Position numbers and translations under genes: made by a program
The notes under the pieces: generated by a model
Seen by the model: the letters and a program-made list of their open reading frames with translations, nothing else
What the model was told of the DNA's origin: nothing
The model's database searches: none
NCBI RefSeq assembly: GCF_964355755.1
Contig: NC_092672.1
Location: forward strand, 38,126,501-38,190,500
From: Antedon mediterranea
Taxonomy: Eukaryota > Echinodermata > Crinoidea > Comatulida > Antedonidae
DNA length: 64,000 nucleotides
Direction of reading: 5' to 3'
In this document: one piece after another, positions 1-15,900 of the stretch
How the letters are laid out: each line of letters begins with the position of its first letter
How positions within the stretch are numbered: position 1 is the stretch's first letter

Positions 1-2
1 AG

Positions 3-934
3 GCTAGAGACGAGGTAGAATTTGGAAACAGCTGGGTTGTTGAAGGAACAGAATGTGACGATTCTGGTATAATTATTGTCGATCCGTGCTCAGAAGAGGA
101 AGCACCTTATAAGGCAGCTGAAGATCTCTGTTATGCATTGATCTCGCCCACAGGTGCTCTTGTAAGTTGTCATGAGATTGTTGATCCTGACAACTACTAC
201 GAGACATGCCTTTACGATCTCTGTGCAACGCTGCCGGACGACAATATATTATGTGGCCATTTACAAGAATATGCACAAGCATGCCGAGAACGTGGAGGTT
301 CACCTGGAAATTGGCGAGAGGAAACACCTCAGTGTCGTAAGTATAAACATAATAATGTGTTTACATACGAAATACAATATCACCTGTCCATTACGAATGT
401 TTATTTCAAGGTGTCATGTTTATTACTTCCTAAGCTATGGAATGTGAAGCTGAAAGAGTGTACAATCCATGTGCTACTGCTTGTCCATTGACTTGTGCCG
501 ACTCTGATGGAACTGATGATTGTCCAGGTGCGTGTATTGAAACATGTGAATGTCCAGAAGGAACCGTGTTAGATGGAAATACGTGTATTGCACCATCTCA
601 GTGTGGTTGTTCACAAGGTGGATTTTACTACTCGGTAAGAATTTATAAATTTTTAGGACGCTTTATTCAAAGTGCTCGTTTTCTCCAAAGTATCAGAAAT
701 GATTTAATGTCCATGGCTTGCTAACTAACTAGTATATTGTACTATATTTACTATAGCCTGGAGACAGTTGGATAACTGAAGACTGTTCACTGTCCTGCCA
801 GTGTGTTGATGGTCGTGTAGAATGCGTAGCAGAAAATTGTGATTTGAATGCGGATTGTAATATTCGTAACGGTGAACGAGGCTGTTACTGTAGAGATGGC
901 TGGACGACTGGTGAGGATGGCAGCTGTAGTAGAG
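3..934 (+). CDS. Partial first module: C8, TIL and E exons (vWD half is upstream)
   Basis: Exons: C8 at 3-336, TIL at 435-634, E/EGF-like at 757-934. This is the only copy with Thr instead of Ala at module residue 230 (YYETC, codon ACA). Its acceptor before the E exon reads ctatag where later copies read ctgtag. The splice phases are 0 into C8, 1 into TIL, 0 into E and 1 out. In the TIL exon the acceptor at 433-434 is favoured over the upstream caag at 408-411 because only it keeps phase and places the first TIL cysteine correctly. Confidence 0.92.
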
Positions 935-3900
935 GTAAGTTATAATATCGTTACTTGTACTAAAAAAAGACGTGGTATAGGTATCTAAGACAATATTCAA
1001 ATATTCCATGTTTATAGACTCTAGCTCTTCAAACTTTGTTTTATGTTTCAGCTCCTGCATATTGTACAGTCTGGGGAGATCCCCACTATTTGACATTCGA
1101 CGATAGACGACACAACTTCCAAGGAGTTTGTGAGTACACTCTTGTCACCGACTGTAGAAATGATAACAGTCAACGCCCAAGATTCCAAGTGACCGGACTC
1201 AACGTCAAGAACAAACCATCTCAACGTGTGTCTTATACACGACAAATAAACTTCCATTACGCTAACCACACATTTACGCTGTTACAACGTGGTGAGGTTC
1301 GCTACAATGGTGTCACTTTTACACCTCCACTCAGTACCAGCGATGGTGTTTATATAATCAGCAATGGTGTATACGTGGTAAGATGTTTTATTGACAATTA
1401 GTTTACATACATTTTATTTGCACTGTATTTGTAACTCGAGAGATTAACTTCATTTTGTTATTTTTATTACTCAGTTACTTTGGACCGATTTTAACTTGGT
1501 TATCCGATGGGACGGATCCAGTACTGTAGAGATTCAACTACCATACGAATATTGGAACACCACTTGCGGACTATGCGGTGATTTTGACAGTAATAAAGGA
1601 AACGATTTAGACTTCCAACGAGATGGTTCACCAGTAAGATAATATATTTGTTGAATTGTTTTATATTTGACATTGTCTTCGTCTATAATAAGACATTAAA
1701 ATCATATTAATTTTATTTATTTAGGCTAGAGACGAGGTAGAATTTGGAAACAGCTGGGTTGTTGAAGGAACAGAATGTGACGATTCTGGTATAATTATTG
1801 TCGATCCGTGCTCAGAAGAGGAAGCACCTTATAAGGCAGCTGAAGATCTCTGTTATGCATTGATCTCGCCCACAGGTGCTCTTGTAAGTTGTCATGAGAT
1901 TGTTGATCCTGACAACTACTACGAGGCATGCCTTTACGATCTCTGTGCAACGCTGCCGGACGACAATATATTATGTGGCCATTTACAAGAATATGCACAA
2001 GCATGCCGAGAACGTGGAGGTTCACCTGGAAATTGGCGAGAGGAAACACCTCAGTGTCGTAAGTATAAACATAATAATGTGTTTACATACGAAATACAAT
2101 ATCACCTGTCCATTACGAATGTTTATTTCAAGGTGTCATGTTTATTACTTCCTAAGCTATGGAATGTGAAGCTGAAAGAGTGTACAATCCATGTGCTACT
2201 GCTTGTCCATTGACTTGTGCCGACTCTGATGGAACTGATGATTGTCCAGGTGCGTGTATTGAAACATGTGAATGTCCAGAAGGAACCGTGTTAGATGGAA
2301 ATACGTGTATTGCACCATCTCAGTGTGGTTGTTCACAAGGTGGATTTTACTACTCGGTAAGAATTTATAAATTTTTAGGACGCTTTATTCAAAGTGCTCG
2401 TTTTCTCCAAAGTATCAGAAATGATTTAATGTCCATGGCTTGCTAACTAACTAGTATATTGTACTATATTTACTGTAGCCTGGAGACAGTTGGATAACTG
2501 AAGACTGTTCACTGTCCTGCCAGTGTGTTGATGGTCGTGTAGAATGCGTAGCAGAAAATTGTGATTTGAATGCGGATTGTAATATTCGTAACGGTGAACG
2601 AGGCTGTTACTGTAGAGATGGCTGGACGACTGGTGAGGATGGCAGCTGTAGTAGAGGTAAGTTATAATATCGTTACTTGTACTAAAAAAGACGTGGTATA
2701 GGTATCTAAGACAATATTCAAATATTCCATGTTTATAGACTCTAGCTCTTCAAACTTTGTTTTATGTTTCAGCTCCTGCATATTGTACAGTCTGGGGAGA
2801 TCCCCACTATTTGACATTCGACGATAGACGACACAACTTCCAAGGAGTTTGTGAGTACACTCTTGTCACCGACTGTAGAAATGATAACAGTCAACGCCCA
2901 AGATTCCAAGTGACCGGACTCAACGTCAAGAACAAACCATCTCAACGTGTGTCTTATACACGACAAATAAACTTCCATTACGCTAACCACACATTTACGC
3001 TGTTACAACGTGGTGAGGTTCGCTACAATGGTGTCACTTTTACACCTCCACTCAGTACCAGCGATGGTGTTTATATAATCAGCAATGGTGTATACGTGGT
3101 AAGATGTTTTATTGACAATTAGTTTACATACATTTTATTTGCACTGTATTTGTAACTCGAGAGATTAACTTCATTTTGTTATTTTTATTACTCAGTTACT
3201 TTGGACCGATTTTAACTTGGTTATCCGATGGGACGGATCCAGTACTGTAGAGATTCAACTACCATACGAATATTGGAACACCACTTGCGGACTATGCGGT
3301 GATTTTGACAGTAATAAAGGAAACGATTTAGACTTCCAACGAGATGGTTCACCAGTAAGATAATATATTTTGTTGAATTGTTTTATATTTGACATTGTCT
3401 TCGTCTATAATAAGACATTAAAATCATATTAATTTTATTTATTTAGGCTAGAGACGAGGTAGAATTTGGAAACAGCTGGGTTGTTGAAGGAACAGAATGT
3501 GACGATTCTGGTATAATTATTGTCGATCCGTGCTCAGAAGAGGAAGCACCTTATAAGGCAGCTGAAGATCTCTGTTATGCATTGATCTCGCCCACAGGTG
3601 CTCTTGTAAGTTGTCATGAGATTGTTGATCCTGACAACTACTACGAGGCATGCCTTTACGATCTCTGTGCAACGCTGCCGGACGACAATATATTATGTGG
3701 CCATTTACAAGAATATGCACAAGCATGCCGAGAACGTGGAGGTTCACCTGGAAATTGGCGAGAGGAAACACCTCAGTGTCGTAAGTATAAACATAATAAT
3801 GTGTTTACATACGAAATACAATATCACCTGTCCATTACGAATGTTTATTTCAAGGTGTCATGTTTATTACTTCCTAAGCTATGGAATGTGAAGCTGAAAG

Positions 3901-6900
3901 AGTGTACAATCCATGTGCTACTGCTTGTTCATTGACTTGTGCCGACTCTGATGGAACTGATGATTGTCCAGGTGCGTGTATTGAAACATGTGAATGTCCA
4001 GAAGGAACCGTGTTAGATGGAAATACGTGTATTGCACCATCTCAGTGTGGTTGTTCACAAGGTGGATTTTACTACTCGGTAAGAATTTATAAATTTTTAG
4101 GACGCTTTATTCAAAGTGCTCGTTTTCTCCAAAGTATCAGAAATGATTTAATGTCCATGGCTTGCTAACTAACTAGTATATTGTACTATATTTACTGTAG
4201 CCTGGAGACAGTTGGATAACTGAAGACTGTTCACTGTCCTGCCAGTGTGTTAATGGTCGTGTAGAATGCGTAGCAGAAAATTGTGATTTGAATGCGGATT
4301 GTAATATTCGTAACGGTGAACGAGGCTGTTACTGTAGAGATGGCTGGACGACTGGTGAGGATGGCAGCTGTAGTAGAGGTAAGTTATAATATCGTTACTT
4401 GTACTAAAAAAGACGTGGTATAGGTATCTAAGACAATATTCAAATATTCCATGTTTATAGACTCTAGCTCTTCAAACTTTGTTTTATGTTTCAGCTCCTG
4501 CATATTGTACAGTCTGGGGAGATCCCCACTATTTGACATTCGACGATAGACGACACAACTTCCAAGGAGTTTGTGAGTACACTCTTGTCACCGACTGTAG
4601 AAATGATAACAGTCAACGCCCAAGATTCCAAGTGACCGGACTCAACGTCAAGAACAAACCATCTCAACGTGTGTCTTATACACGACAAATAAACTTCCAT
4701 TACGCTAACCACACATTTACGCTGTTACAACGTGGTGAGGTTCGCTACAATGGTGTCACTTTTACACCTCCACTCAGTACCAGCGATGGTGTTTATATAA
4801 TCAGCAATGGTGTATACGTGGTAAGATGTTTTATTGACAATTAGTTTACATACATTTTATTTGCACTGTATTTGTAACTCGAGAGATTAACTTCATTTTG
4901 TTATTTTTATTACTCAGTTACTTTGGACCGATTTTAACTTGGTTATCCGATGGGACGGATCCAGTACTGTAGAGATTCAACTACCATACGAATATTGGAA
5001 CACCACTTGCGGACTATGCGGTGATTTTGACAGTAATAAAGGAAACGATTTAGACTTCCAACGAGATGGTTCACCAGTAAGATAATATATTTTGTTGAAT
5101 TGTTTTATATTTGACATTGTCTTTGTCTATAATAAGACATTAAAATCATATTAATTTTATTTATTTAGGCTAGAGACGAGGTAGAATTTGGAAACAGCTG
5201 GGTTGTTGAAGGAACAGAATGTGACGATTCTGGTATAATTATTGTCGATCCGTGCTCAGAAGAGGAAGCACCTTATAAGGCAGCTGAAGATCTCTGTTAT
5301 GCATTGATCTCGCCCACAGGTGCTCTTGTAAGTTGTCATGAGATTGTTGATCCTGACAACTACTACGAGGCATGCCTTTACGATCTCTGTGCAACGCTGC
5401 CGGACGACAATATATTATGTGGCCATTTACAAGAATATGCACAAGCATGCCGAGAACGTGGAGGTTCACCTGGAAATTGGCGAGAGGAAACACCTCAGTG
5501 TCGTAAGTATAAACATAATAATGTGTTTACATACGAAATACAATATCACCTGTCCATTACGAATGTTTATTTCAAGGTGTCATGTTTATTACTTCCTAAG
5601 CTATGGAATGTGAAGCTGAAAGAGTGTACAATCCATGTGCTACTGCTTGTCCATTGACTTGTGCCGACTCTGATGGAACTGATGATTGTCCAGGTGCGTG
5701 TATTGAAACATGTGAATGTCCAGAAGGAACCGTGTTAGATGGAAATACGTGTATTGCACCATCTCAGTGTGGTTGTTCACAAGGTGGATTTTACTACTCG
5801 GTAAGAATTTATAAATTTTTAGGACGCTTTATTCAAAGTGCTCGTTTTCTCCAAAGTATCAGAAATGATTTAATGTCCATGGCTTGCTAACTAACTAGTA
5901 TATTGTACTATATTTACTGTAGCCTGGAGACAGTTGGATAACTGAAGACTGTTCACTGTCCTGCCAGTGTGTTGATGGTCGTGTAGAATGCGTAGCAGAA
6001 AATTGTGATTTGAATGCGGATTGTAATATTCGTAACGGTGAACGAGGCTGTTACTGTAGAGATGGCTGGACGACTGGTGAGGATGGCAGCTGTAGTAGAG
6101 GTAAGTTATAATATCGTTACTTGTACTAAAAAAAGACGTGGTATAGGTATCTAAGACAATATTCAAATATTCCATGTTTATAGACTCTAGCTCTTCAAAC
6201 TTTGTTTTATGTTTCAGCTCCTGCATATTGTACAGTCTGGGGAGATCCCCACTATTTGACATTCGACGATAGACGACACAACTTCCAAGGAGTTTGTGAG
6301 TACACTCTTGTCACCGACTGTAGAAATGATAACAGTCAACGCCCAAGATTCCAAGTGACCGGACTCAACGTCAAGAACAAACCATCTCAACGTGTGTCTT
6401 ATACACGACAAATAAACTTCCATTACGCTAACCACACATTTACGCTGTTACAACGTGGTGAGGTTCGCTACAATGGTGTCACTTTTACACCTCCACTCAG
6501 TACCAGCGATGGTGTTTATATAATCAGCAATGGTGTATACGTGGTAAGATGTTTTATTGACAATTAGTTTACATACATTTTATTTGCACTGTATTTGTAA
6601 CTCGAGAGATTAACTTCATTTTGTTATTTTTATTACTCAGTTACTTTGGACCGATTTTAACTTGGTTATCCGATGGGACGGATCCAGTACTGTAGAGATT
6701 CAACTACCATACGAATATTGGAACACCACTTGCGGACTATGCGGTGATTTTGACAGTAATAAAGGAAACGATTTAGACTTCCAACGAGATGGTTCACCAG
6801 TAAGATAATATATTTTGTTGAATTGTTTTATATTTGACATTGTCTTCGTCTATAATAAGACATTAAAATCATATTAATTTTATTTATTTAGGCTAGAGAC

Positions 6901-9900
6901 GAGGTAGAATTTGGAAACAGCTGGGTTGTTGAAGGAACAGAATGTGACGATTCTGGTATAATTATTGTCGATCCGTGCTCAGAAGAGGAAGCACCTTATA
7001 AGGCAGCTGAAGATCTCTGTTATGCATTGATCTCGCCCACAGGTGCTCTTGTAAGTTGTCATGAGATTGTTGATCCTGACAACTACTACGAGGCATGCCT
7101 TTACGATCTCTGTGCAACGCTGCCGGACGACAATATATTATGTGGCCATTTACAAGAATATGCACAAGCATGCCGAGAACGTGGAGGTTCACCTGGAAAT
7201 TGGCGAGAGGAAACACCTCAGTGTCGTAAGTATAAACATAATAATGTGTTTACATACGAAATACAATATCACCTGTCCATTACGAATGTTTATTTCAAGG
7301 TGTCATGTTTATTACTTCCTAAGCTATGGAATGTGAAGCTGAAAGAGTGTACAATCCATGTGCTACTGCTTGTCCATTGACTTGTGCCGACTCTGATGGA
7401 ACTGATGATTGTCCAGGTGCGTGTATTGAAACATGTGAATGTCCAGAAGGAACCGTGTTAGATGGAAATACGTGTATTGCACCATCTCAGTGTGGTTGTT
7501 CACAAGGTGGATTTTACTACTCGGTAAGAATTTATAAATTTTTAGGACGCTTTATTCAAAGTGCTCGTTTTCTCCAAAGTATCAGAAATGATTTAATGTC
7601 CATGGCTTGCTAACTAACTAGTATATTGTACTATATTTACTGTAGCCTGGAGACAGTTGGATAACTGAAGACTGTTCACTGTCCTGCCAGTGTGTTAATG
7701 GTCGTGTAGAATGCGTAGCAGAAAATTGTGATTTGAATGCGGATTGTAATATTCGTAACGGTGAACGAGGCTGTTACTGTAGAGATGGCTGGACGACTGG
7801 TGAGGATGGCAGCTGTAGTAGAGGTAAGTTATAATATCGTTACTTGTACTAAAAAAGACGTGGTATAGGTATCTAAGACAATATTCAAATATTCCATGTT
7901 TATAGACTCTAGCTCTTCAAACTTTGTTTTATGTTTCAGCTCCTGCATATTGTACAGTCTGGGGAGATCCCCACTATTTGACATTCGACGATAGACGACA
8001 CAACTTCCAAGGAGTTTGTGAGTACACTCTTGTCACCGACTGTAGAAATGATAACAGTCAACGCCCAAGATTCCAAGTGACCGGACTCAACGTCAAGAAC
8101 AAACCATCTCAACGTGTGTCTTATACACGACAAATAAACTTCCATTACGCTAACCACACATTTACGCTGTTACAACGTGGTGAGGTTCGCTACAATGGTG
8201 TCACTTTTACACCTCCACTCAGTACCAGCGATGGTGTTTATATAATCAGCAATGGTGTATACGTGGTAAGATGTTTTATTGACAATTAGTTTACATACAT
8301 TTTATTTGCACTGTATTTGTAACTCGAGAGATTAACTTCATTTTGTTATTTTTATTACTCAGTTACTTTGGACCGATTTTAACTTGGTTATCCGATGGGA
8401 CGGATCCAGTACTGTAGAGATTCAACTACCATACGAATATTGGAACACCACTTGCGGACTATGCGGTGATTTTGACAGTAATAAAGGAAACGATTTAGAC
8501 TTCCAACGAGATGGTTCACCAGTAAGATAATATATTTTGTTGAATTGTTTTATATTTGACATTGTCTTTGTCTATAATAAGACATTAAAATCATATTAAT
8601 TTTATTTATTTAGGCTAGAGACGAGGTAGAATTTGGAAACAGCTGGGTTGTTGAAGGAACAGAATGTGACGATTCTGGTATAATTATTGTCGATCCGTGC
8701 TCAGAAGAGGAAGCACCTTATAAGGCAGCTGAAGATCTCTGTTATGCATTGATCTCGCCCACAGGTGCTCTTGTAAGTTGTCATGAGATTGTTGATCCTG
8801 ACAACTACTACGAGGCATGCCTTTACGATCTCTGTGCAACGCTGCCGGACGACAATATATTATGTGGCCATTTACAAGAATATGCACAAGCATGCCGAGA
8901 ACGTGGAGGTTCACCTGGAAATTGGCGAGAGGAAACACCTCAGTGTCGTAAGTATAAACATAATAATGTGTTTACATACGAAATACAATATCACCTGTCC
9001 ATTACGAATGTTTATTTCAAGGTGTCATGTTTATTACTTCCTAAGCTATGGAATGTGAAGCTGAAAGAGTGTACAATCCATGTGCTACTGCTTGTCCATT
9101 GACTTGTGCCGACTCTGATGGAACTGATGATTGTCCAGGTGCGTGTATTGAAACATGTGAATGTCCAGAAGGAACCGTGTTAGATGGAAATACGTGTATT
9201 GCACCATCTCAGTGTGGTTGTTCACAAGGTGGATTTTACTACTCGGTAAGAATTTATAAATTTTTAGGACGCTTTATTCAAAGTGCTCGTTTTCTCCAAA
9301 GTATCAGAAATGATTTAATGTCCATGGCTTGCTAACTAACTAGTATATTGTACTATATTTACTGTAGCCTGGAGACAGTTGGATAACTGAAGACTGTTCA
9401 CTGTCCTGCCAGTGTGTTGATGGTCGTGTAGAATGCGTAGCAGAAAATTGTGATTTGAATGCGGATTGTAATATTCGTAACGGTGAACGAGGCTGTTACT
9501 GTAGAGATGGCTGGACGACTGGTGAGGATGGCAGCTGTAGTAGAGGTAAGTTATAATATCGTTACTTGTACTAAAAAAAGACGTGGTATAGGTATCTAAG
9601 ACAATATTCAAATATTCCATGTTTATAGACTCTAGCTCTTCAAACTTTGTTTTATGTTTCAGCTCCTGCATATTGTACAGTCTGGGGAGATCCCCACTAT
9701 TTGACATTCGACGATAGACGACACAACTTCCAAGGAGTTTGTGAGTACACTCTTGTCACCGACTGTAGAAATGATAACAGTCAACGCCCAAGATTCCAAG
9801 TGACCGGACTCAACGTCAAGAACAAACCATCTCAACGTGTGTCTTATACACGACAAATAAACTTCCATTACGCTAACCACACATTTACGCTGTTACAACG

Positions 9901-12900
9901 TGGTGAGGTTCGCTACAATGGTGTCACTTTTACACCTCCACTCAGTACCAGCGATGGTGTTTATATAATCAGCAATGGTGTATACGTGGTAAGATGTTTT
10001 ATTGACAATTAGTTTACATACATTTTATTTGCACTGTATTTGTAACTCGAGAGATTAACTTCATTTTGTTATTTTTATTACTCAGTTACTTTGGACCGAT
10101 TTTAACTTGGTTATCCGATGGGACGGATCCAGTACTGTAGAGATTCAACTACCATACGAATATTGGAACACCACTTGCGGACTATGCGGTGATTTTGACA
10201 GTAATAAAGGAAACGATTTAGACTTCCAACGAGATGGTTCACCAGTAAGATAATATATTTTGTTGAATTGTTTTATATTTGACATTGTCTTCGTCTATAA
10301 TAAGACATTAAAATCATATTAATTTTATTTATTTAGGCTAGAGACGAGGTAGAATTTGGAAACAGCTGGGTTGTTGAAGGAACAGAATGTGACGATTCTG
10401 GTATAATTATTGTCGATCCGTGCTCAGAAGAGGAAGCACCTTATAAGGCAGCTGAAGATCTCTGTTATGCATTGATCTCGCCCACAGGTGCTCTTGTAAG
10501 TTGTCATGAGATTGTTGATCCTGACAACTACTACGAGGCATGCCTTTACGATCTCTGTGCAACGCTGCCGGACGACAATATATTATGTGGCCATTTACAA
10601 GAATATGCACAAGCATGCCGAGAACGTGGAGGTTCACCTGGAAATTGGCGAGAGGAAACACCTCAGTGTCGTAAGTATAAACATAATAATGTGTTTACAT
10701 ACGAAATACAATATCACCTGTCCATTACGAATGTTTATTTCAAGGTGTCATGTTTATTACTTCCTAAGCTATGGAATGTGAAGCTGAAAGAGTGTACAAT
10801 CCATGTGCTACTGCTTGTCCATTGACTTGTGCCGACTCTGATGGAACTGATGATTGTCCAGGTGCGTGTATTGAAACATGTGAATGTCCAGAAGGAACCG
10901 TGTTAGATGGAAATACGTGTATTGCACCATCTCAGTGTGGTTGTTCACAAGGTGGATTTTACTACTCGGTAAGAATTTATAAATTTTTAGGACGCTTTAT
11001 TCAAAGTGCTCGTTTTCTCCAAAGTATCAGAAATGATTTAATGTCCATGGCTTGCTAACTAACTAGTATATTGTACTATATTTACTGTAGCCTGGAGACA
11101 GTTGGATAACTGAAGACTGTTCACTGTCCTGCCAGTGTGTTAATGGTCGTGTAGAATGCGTAGCAGAAAATTGTGATTTGAATGCGGATTGTAATATTCG
11201 TAACGGTGAACGAGGCTGTTACTGTAGAGATGGCTGGACGACTGGTGAGGATGGCAGCTGTAGTAGAGGTAAGTTATAATATCGTTACTTGTACTAAAAA
11301 AGACGTGGTATAGGTATCTAAGACAATATTCAAATATTCCATGTTTATAGACTCTAGCTCTTCAAACTTTGTTTTATGTTTCAGCTCCTGCATATTGTAC
11401 AGTCTGGGGAGATCCCCACTATTTGACATTCGACGATAGACGACACAACTTCCAAGGAGTTTGTGAGTACACTCTTGTCACCGACTGTAGAAATGATAAC
11501 AGTCAACGCCCAAGATTCCAAGTGACCGGACTCAACGTCAAGAACAAACCATCTCAACGTGTGTCTTATACACGACAAATAAACTTCCATTACGCTAACC
11601 ACACATTTACGCTGTTACAACGTGGTGAGGTTCGCTACAATGGTGTCACTTTTACACCTCCACTCAGTACCAGCGATGGTGTTTATATAATCAGCAATGG
11701 TGTATACGTGGTAAGATGTTTTATTGACAATTAGTTTACATACATTTTATTTGCACTGTATTTGTAACTCGAGAGATTAACTTCATTTTGTTATTTTTAT
11801 TACTCAGTTACTTTGGACCGATTTTAACTTGGTTATCCGATGGGACGGATCCAGTACTGTAGAGATTCAACTACCATACGAATATTGGAACACCACTTGC
11901 GGACTATGCGGTGATTTTGACAGTAATAAAGGAAACGATTTAGACTTCCAACGAGATGGTTCACCAGTAAGATAATATATTTTGTTGAATTGTTTTATAT
12001 TTGACATTGTCTTTGTCTATAATAAGACATTAAAATCATATTAATTTTATTTATTTAGGCTAGAGACGAGGTAGAATTTGGAAACAGCTGGGTTGTTGAA
12101 GGAACAGAATGTGACGATTCTGGTATAATTATTGTCGATCCGTGCTCAGAAGAGGAAGCACCTTATAAGGCAGCTGAAGATCTCTGTTATGCATTGATCT
12201 CGCCCACAGGTGCTCTTGTAAGTTGTCATGAGATTGTTGATCCTGACAACTACTACGAGGCATGCCTTTACGATCTCTGTGCAACGCTGCCGGACGACAA
12301 TATATTATGTGGCCATTTACAAGAATATGCACAAGCATGCCGAGAACGTGGAGGTTCACCTGGAAATTGGCGAGAGGAAACACCTCAGTGTCGTAAGTAT
12401 AAACATAATAATGTGTTTACATACGAAATACAATATCACCTGTCCATTACGAATGTTTATTTCAAGGTGTCATGTTTATTACTTCCTAAGCTATGGAATG
12501 TGAAGCTGAAAGAGTGTACAATCCATGTGCTACTGCTTGTCCATTGACTTGTGCCGACTCTGATGGAACTGATGATTGTCCAGGTGCGTGTATTGAAACA
12601 TGTGAATGTCCAGAAGGAACCGTGTTAGATGGAAATACGTGTATTGCACCATCTCAGTGTGGTTGTTCACAAGGTGGATTTTACTACTCGGTAAGAATTT
12701 ATAAATTTTTAGGACGCTTTATTCAAAGTGCTCGTTTTCTCCAAAGTATCAGAAATGATTTAATGTCCATGGCTTGCTAACTAACTAGTATATTGTACTA
12801 TATTTACTGTAGCCTGGAGACAGTTGGATAACTGAAGACTGTTCACTGTCCTGCCAGTGTGTTGATGGTCGTGTAGAATGCGTAGCAGAAAATTGTGATT

Positions 12901-15900
12901 TGAATGCGGATTGTAATATTCGTAACGGTGAACGAGGCTGTTACTGTAGAGATGGCTGGACGACTGGTGAGGATGGCAGCTGTAGTAGAGGTAAGTTATA
13001 ATATCGTTACTTGTACTAAAAAAAGACGTGGTATAGGTATCTAAGACAATATTCAAATATTCCATGTTTATAGACTCTAGCTCTTCAAACTTTGTTTTAT
13101 GTTTCAGCTCCTGCATATTGTACAGTCTGGGGAGATCCCCACTATTTGACATTCGACGATAGACGACACAACTTCCAAGGAGTTTGTGAGTACACTCTTG
13201 TCACCGACTGTAGAAATGATAACAGTCAACGCCCAAGATTCCAAGTGACCGGACTCAACGTCAAGAACAAACCATCTCAACGTGTGTCTTATACACGACA
13301 AATAAACTTCCATTACGCTAACCACACATTTACGCTGTTACAACGTGGTGAGGTTCGCTACAATGGTGTCACTTTTACACCTCCACTCAGTACCAGCGAT
13401 GGTGTTTATATAATCAGCAATGGTGTATACGTGGTAAGATGTTTTATTGACAATTAGTTTACATACATTTTATTTGCACTGTATTTGTAACTCGAGAGAT
13501 TAACTTCATTTTGTTATTTTTATTACTCAGTTACTTTGGACCGATTTTAACTTGGTTATCCGATGGGACGGATCCAGTACTGTAGAGATTCAACTACCAT
13601 ACGAATATTGGAACACCACTTGCGGACTATGCGGTGATTTTGACAGTAATAAAGGAAACGATTTAGACTTCCAACGAGATGGTTCACCAGTAAGATAATA
13701 TATTTGTTGAATTGTTTTATATTTGACATTGTCTTCGTCTATAATAAGACATTAAAATCATATTAATTTTATTTATTTAGGCTAGAGACGAGGTAGAATT
13801 TGGAAACAGCTGGGTTGTTGAAGGAACAGAATGTGACGATTCTGGTATAATTATTGTCGATCCGTGCTCAGAAGAGGAAGCACCTTATAAGGCAGCTGAA
13901 GATCTCTGTTATGCATTGATCTCGCCCACAGGTGCTCTTGTAAGTTGTCATGAGATTGTTGATCCTGACAACTACTACGAGGCATGCCTTTACGATCTCT
14001 GTGCAACGCTGCCGGACGACAATATATTATGTGGCCATTTACAAGAATATGCACAAGCATGCCGAGAACGTGGAGGTTCACCTGGAAATTGGCGAGAGGA
14101 AACACCTCAGTGTCGTAAGTATAAACATAATAATGTGTTTACATACGAAATACAATATCACCTGTCCATTACGAATGTTTATTTCAAGGTGTCATGTTTA
14201 TTACTTCCTAAGCTATGGAATGTGAAGCTGAAAGAGTGTACAATCCATGTGCTACTGCTTGTCCATTGACTTGTGCCGACTCTGATGGAACTGATGATTG
14301 TCCAGGTGCGTGTATTGAAACATGTGAATGTCCAGAAGGAACCGTGTTAGATGGAAATACGTGTATTGCACCATCTCAGTGTGGTTGTTCACAAGGTGGA
14401 TTTTACTACTCGGTAAGAATTTATAAATTTTTAGGACGCTTTATTCAAAGTGCTCGTTTTCTCCAAAGTATCAGAAATGATTTAATGTCCATGGCTTGCT
14501 AACTAACTAGTATATTTTACTATATTTACTGTAGCCTGGAGACAGTTGGATAACTGAAGACTGTTCACTGTCCTGCCAGTGTGTTGATGGTCGTGTAGAA
14601 TGCGTAGCAGAAAATTGTGATTTGAATGCGGATTGTAATATTCGTAACGGTGAACGAGGCTGTTACTGTAGAGATGGCTGGACGACTGGTGAGGATGGCA
14701 GCTGTAGTAGAGGTAAGTTATAATATCGTTACTTGTACTAAAAAAAGACGTGGTATAGGTATCTAAGACAATATTCAAATATTCCATGTTTATAGACTCT
14801 AGCTCTTCAAACTTTGTTTTATGTTTCAGCTCCTGCATATTGTACAGTCTGGGGAGATCCCCACTATTTGACATTCGACGATAGACGACACAACTTCCAA
14901 GGAGTTTGTGAGTACACTCTTGTCACCGACTGTAGAAATGATAACAGTCAACGCCCAAGATTCCAAGTGACCGGACTCAACGTCAAGAACAAACCATCTC
15001 AACGTGTGTCTTATACACGACAAATAAACTTCCATTACGCTAACCACACATTTACGCTGTTACAACGTGGTGAGGTTCGCTACAATGGTGTCACTTTTAC
15101 ACCTCCACTCAGTACCAGCGATGGTGTTTATATAATCAGCAATGGTGTATACGTGGTAAGATGTTTTATTGACAATTAGTTTACATACATTTTATTTGCA
15201 CTGTATTTGTAACTCGAGAGATTAACTTCATTTTGTTATTTTTATTACTCAGTTACTTTGGACCGATTTTAACTTGGTTATCCGATGGGACGGATCCAGT
15301 ACTGTAGAGATTCAACTACCATACGAATATTGGAACACCACTTGCGGACTATGCGGTGATTTTGACAGTAATAAAGGAAACGATTTAGACTTCCAACGAG
15401 ATGGTTCACCAGTAAGATAATATATTTGTTGAATTGTTTTATATTTGACATTGTCTTCGTCTATAATAAGACATTAAAATCATATTAATTTTATTTATTT
15501 AGGCTAGAGACGAGGTAGAATTTGGAAACAGCTGGGTTGTTGAAGGAACAGAATGTGACGATTCTGGTATAATTATTGTCGATCCGTGCTCAGAAGAGGA
15601 AGCACCTTATAAGGCAGCTGAAGATCTCTGTTATGCATTGATCTCGCCCACAGGTGCTCTTGTAAGTTGTCATGAGATTGTTGATCCTGACAACTACTAC
15701 GAGGCATGCCTTTACGATCTCTGTGCAACGCTGCCGGACGACAATATATTATGTGGCCATTTACAAGAATATGCACAAGCATGCCGAGAACGTGGAGGTT
15801 CACCTGGAAATTGGCGAGAGGAAACACCTCAGTGTCGTAAGTATAAACATAATAATGTGTTTACATACGAAATACAATATCACCTGTCCATTACGAATGT

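Noticed and set aside
138-491. Plus-strand frames of 117 and 91 codons running through the C8 exon into its intron
   Set aside because: They read past the donor at 337; the true exon ends at 336 and is joined in phase to the TIL exon.
725-1096. Minus-strand 123-, 84- and 73-codon frames recurring in each array unit
   Set aside because: They recur because the unit recurs. They cross the exons and introns of the plus-strand gene and their products show no domain.
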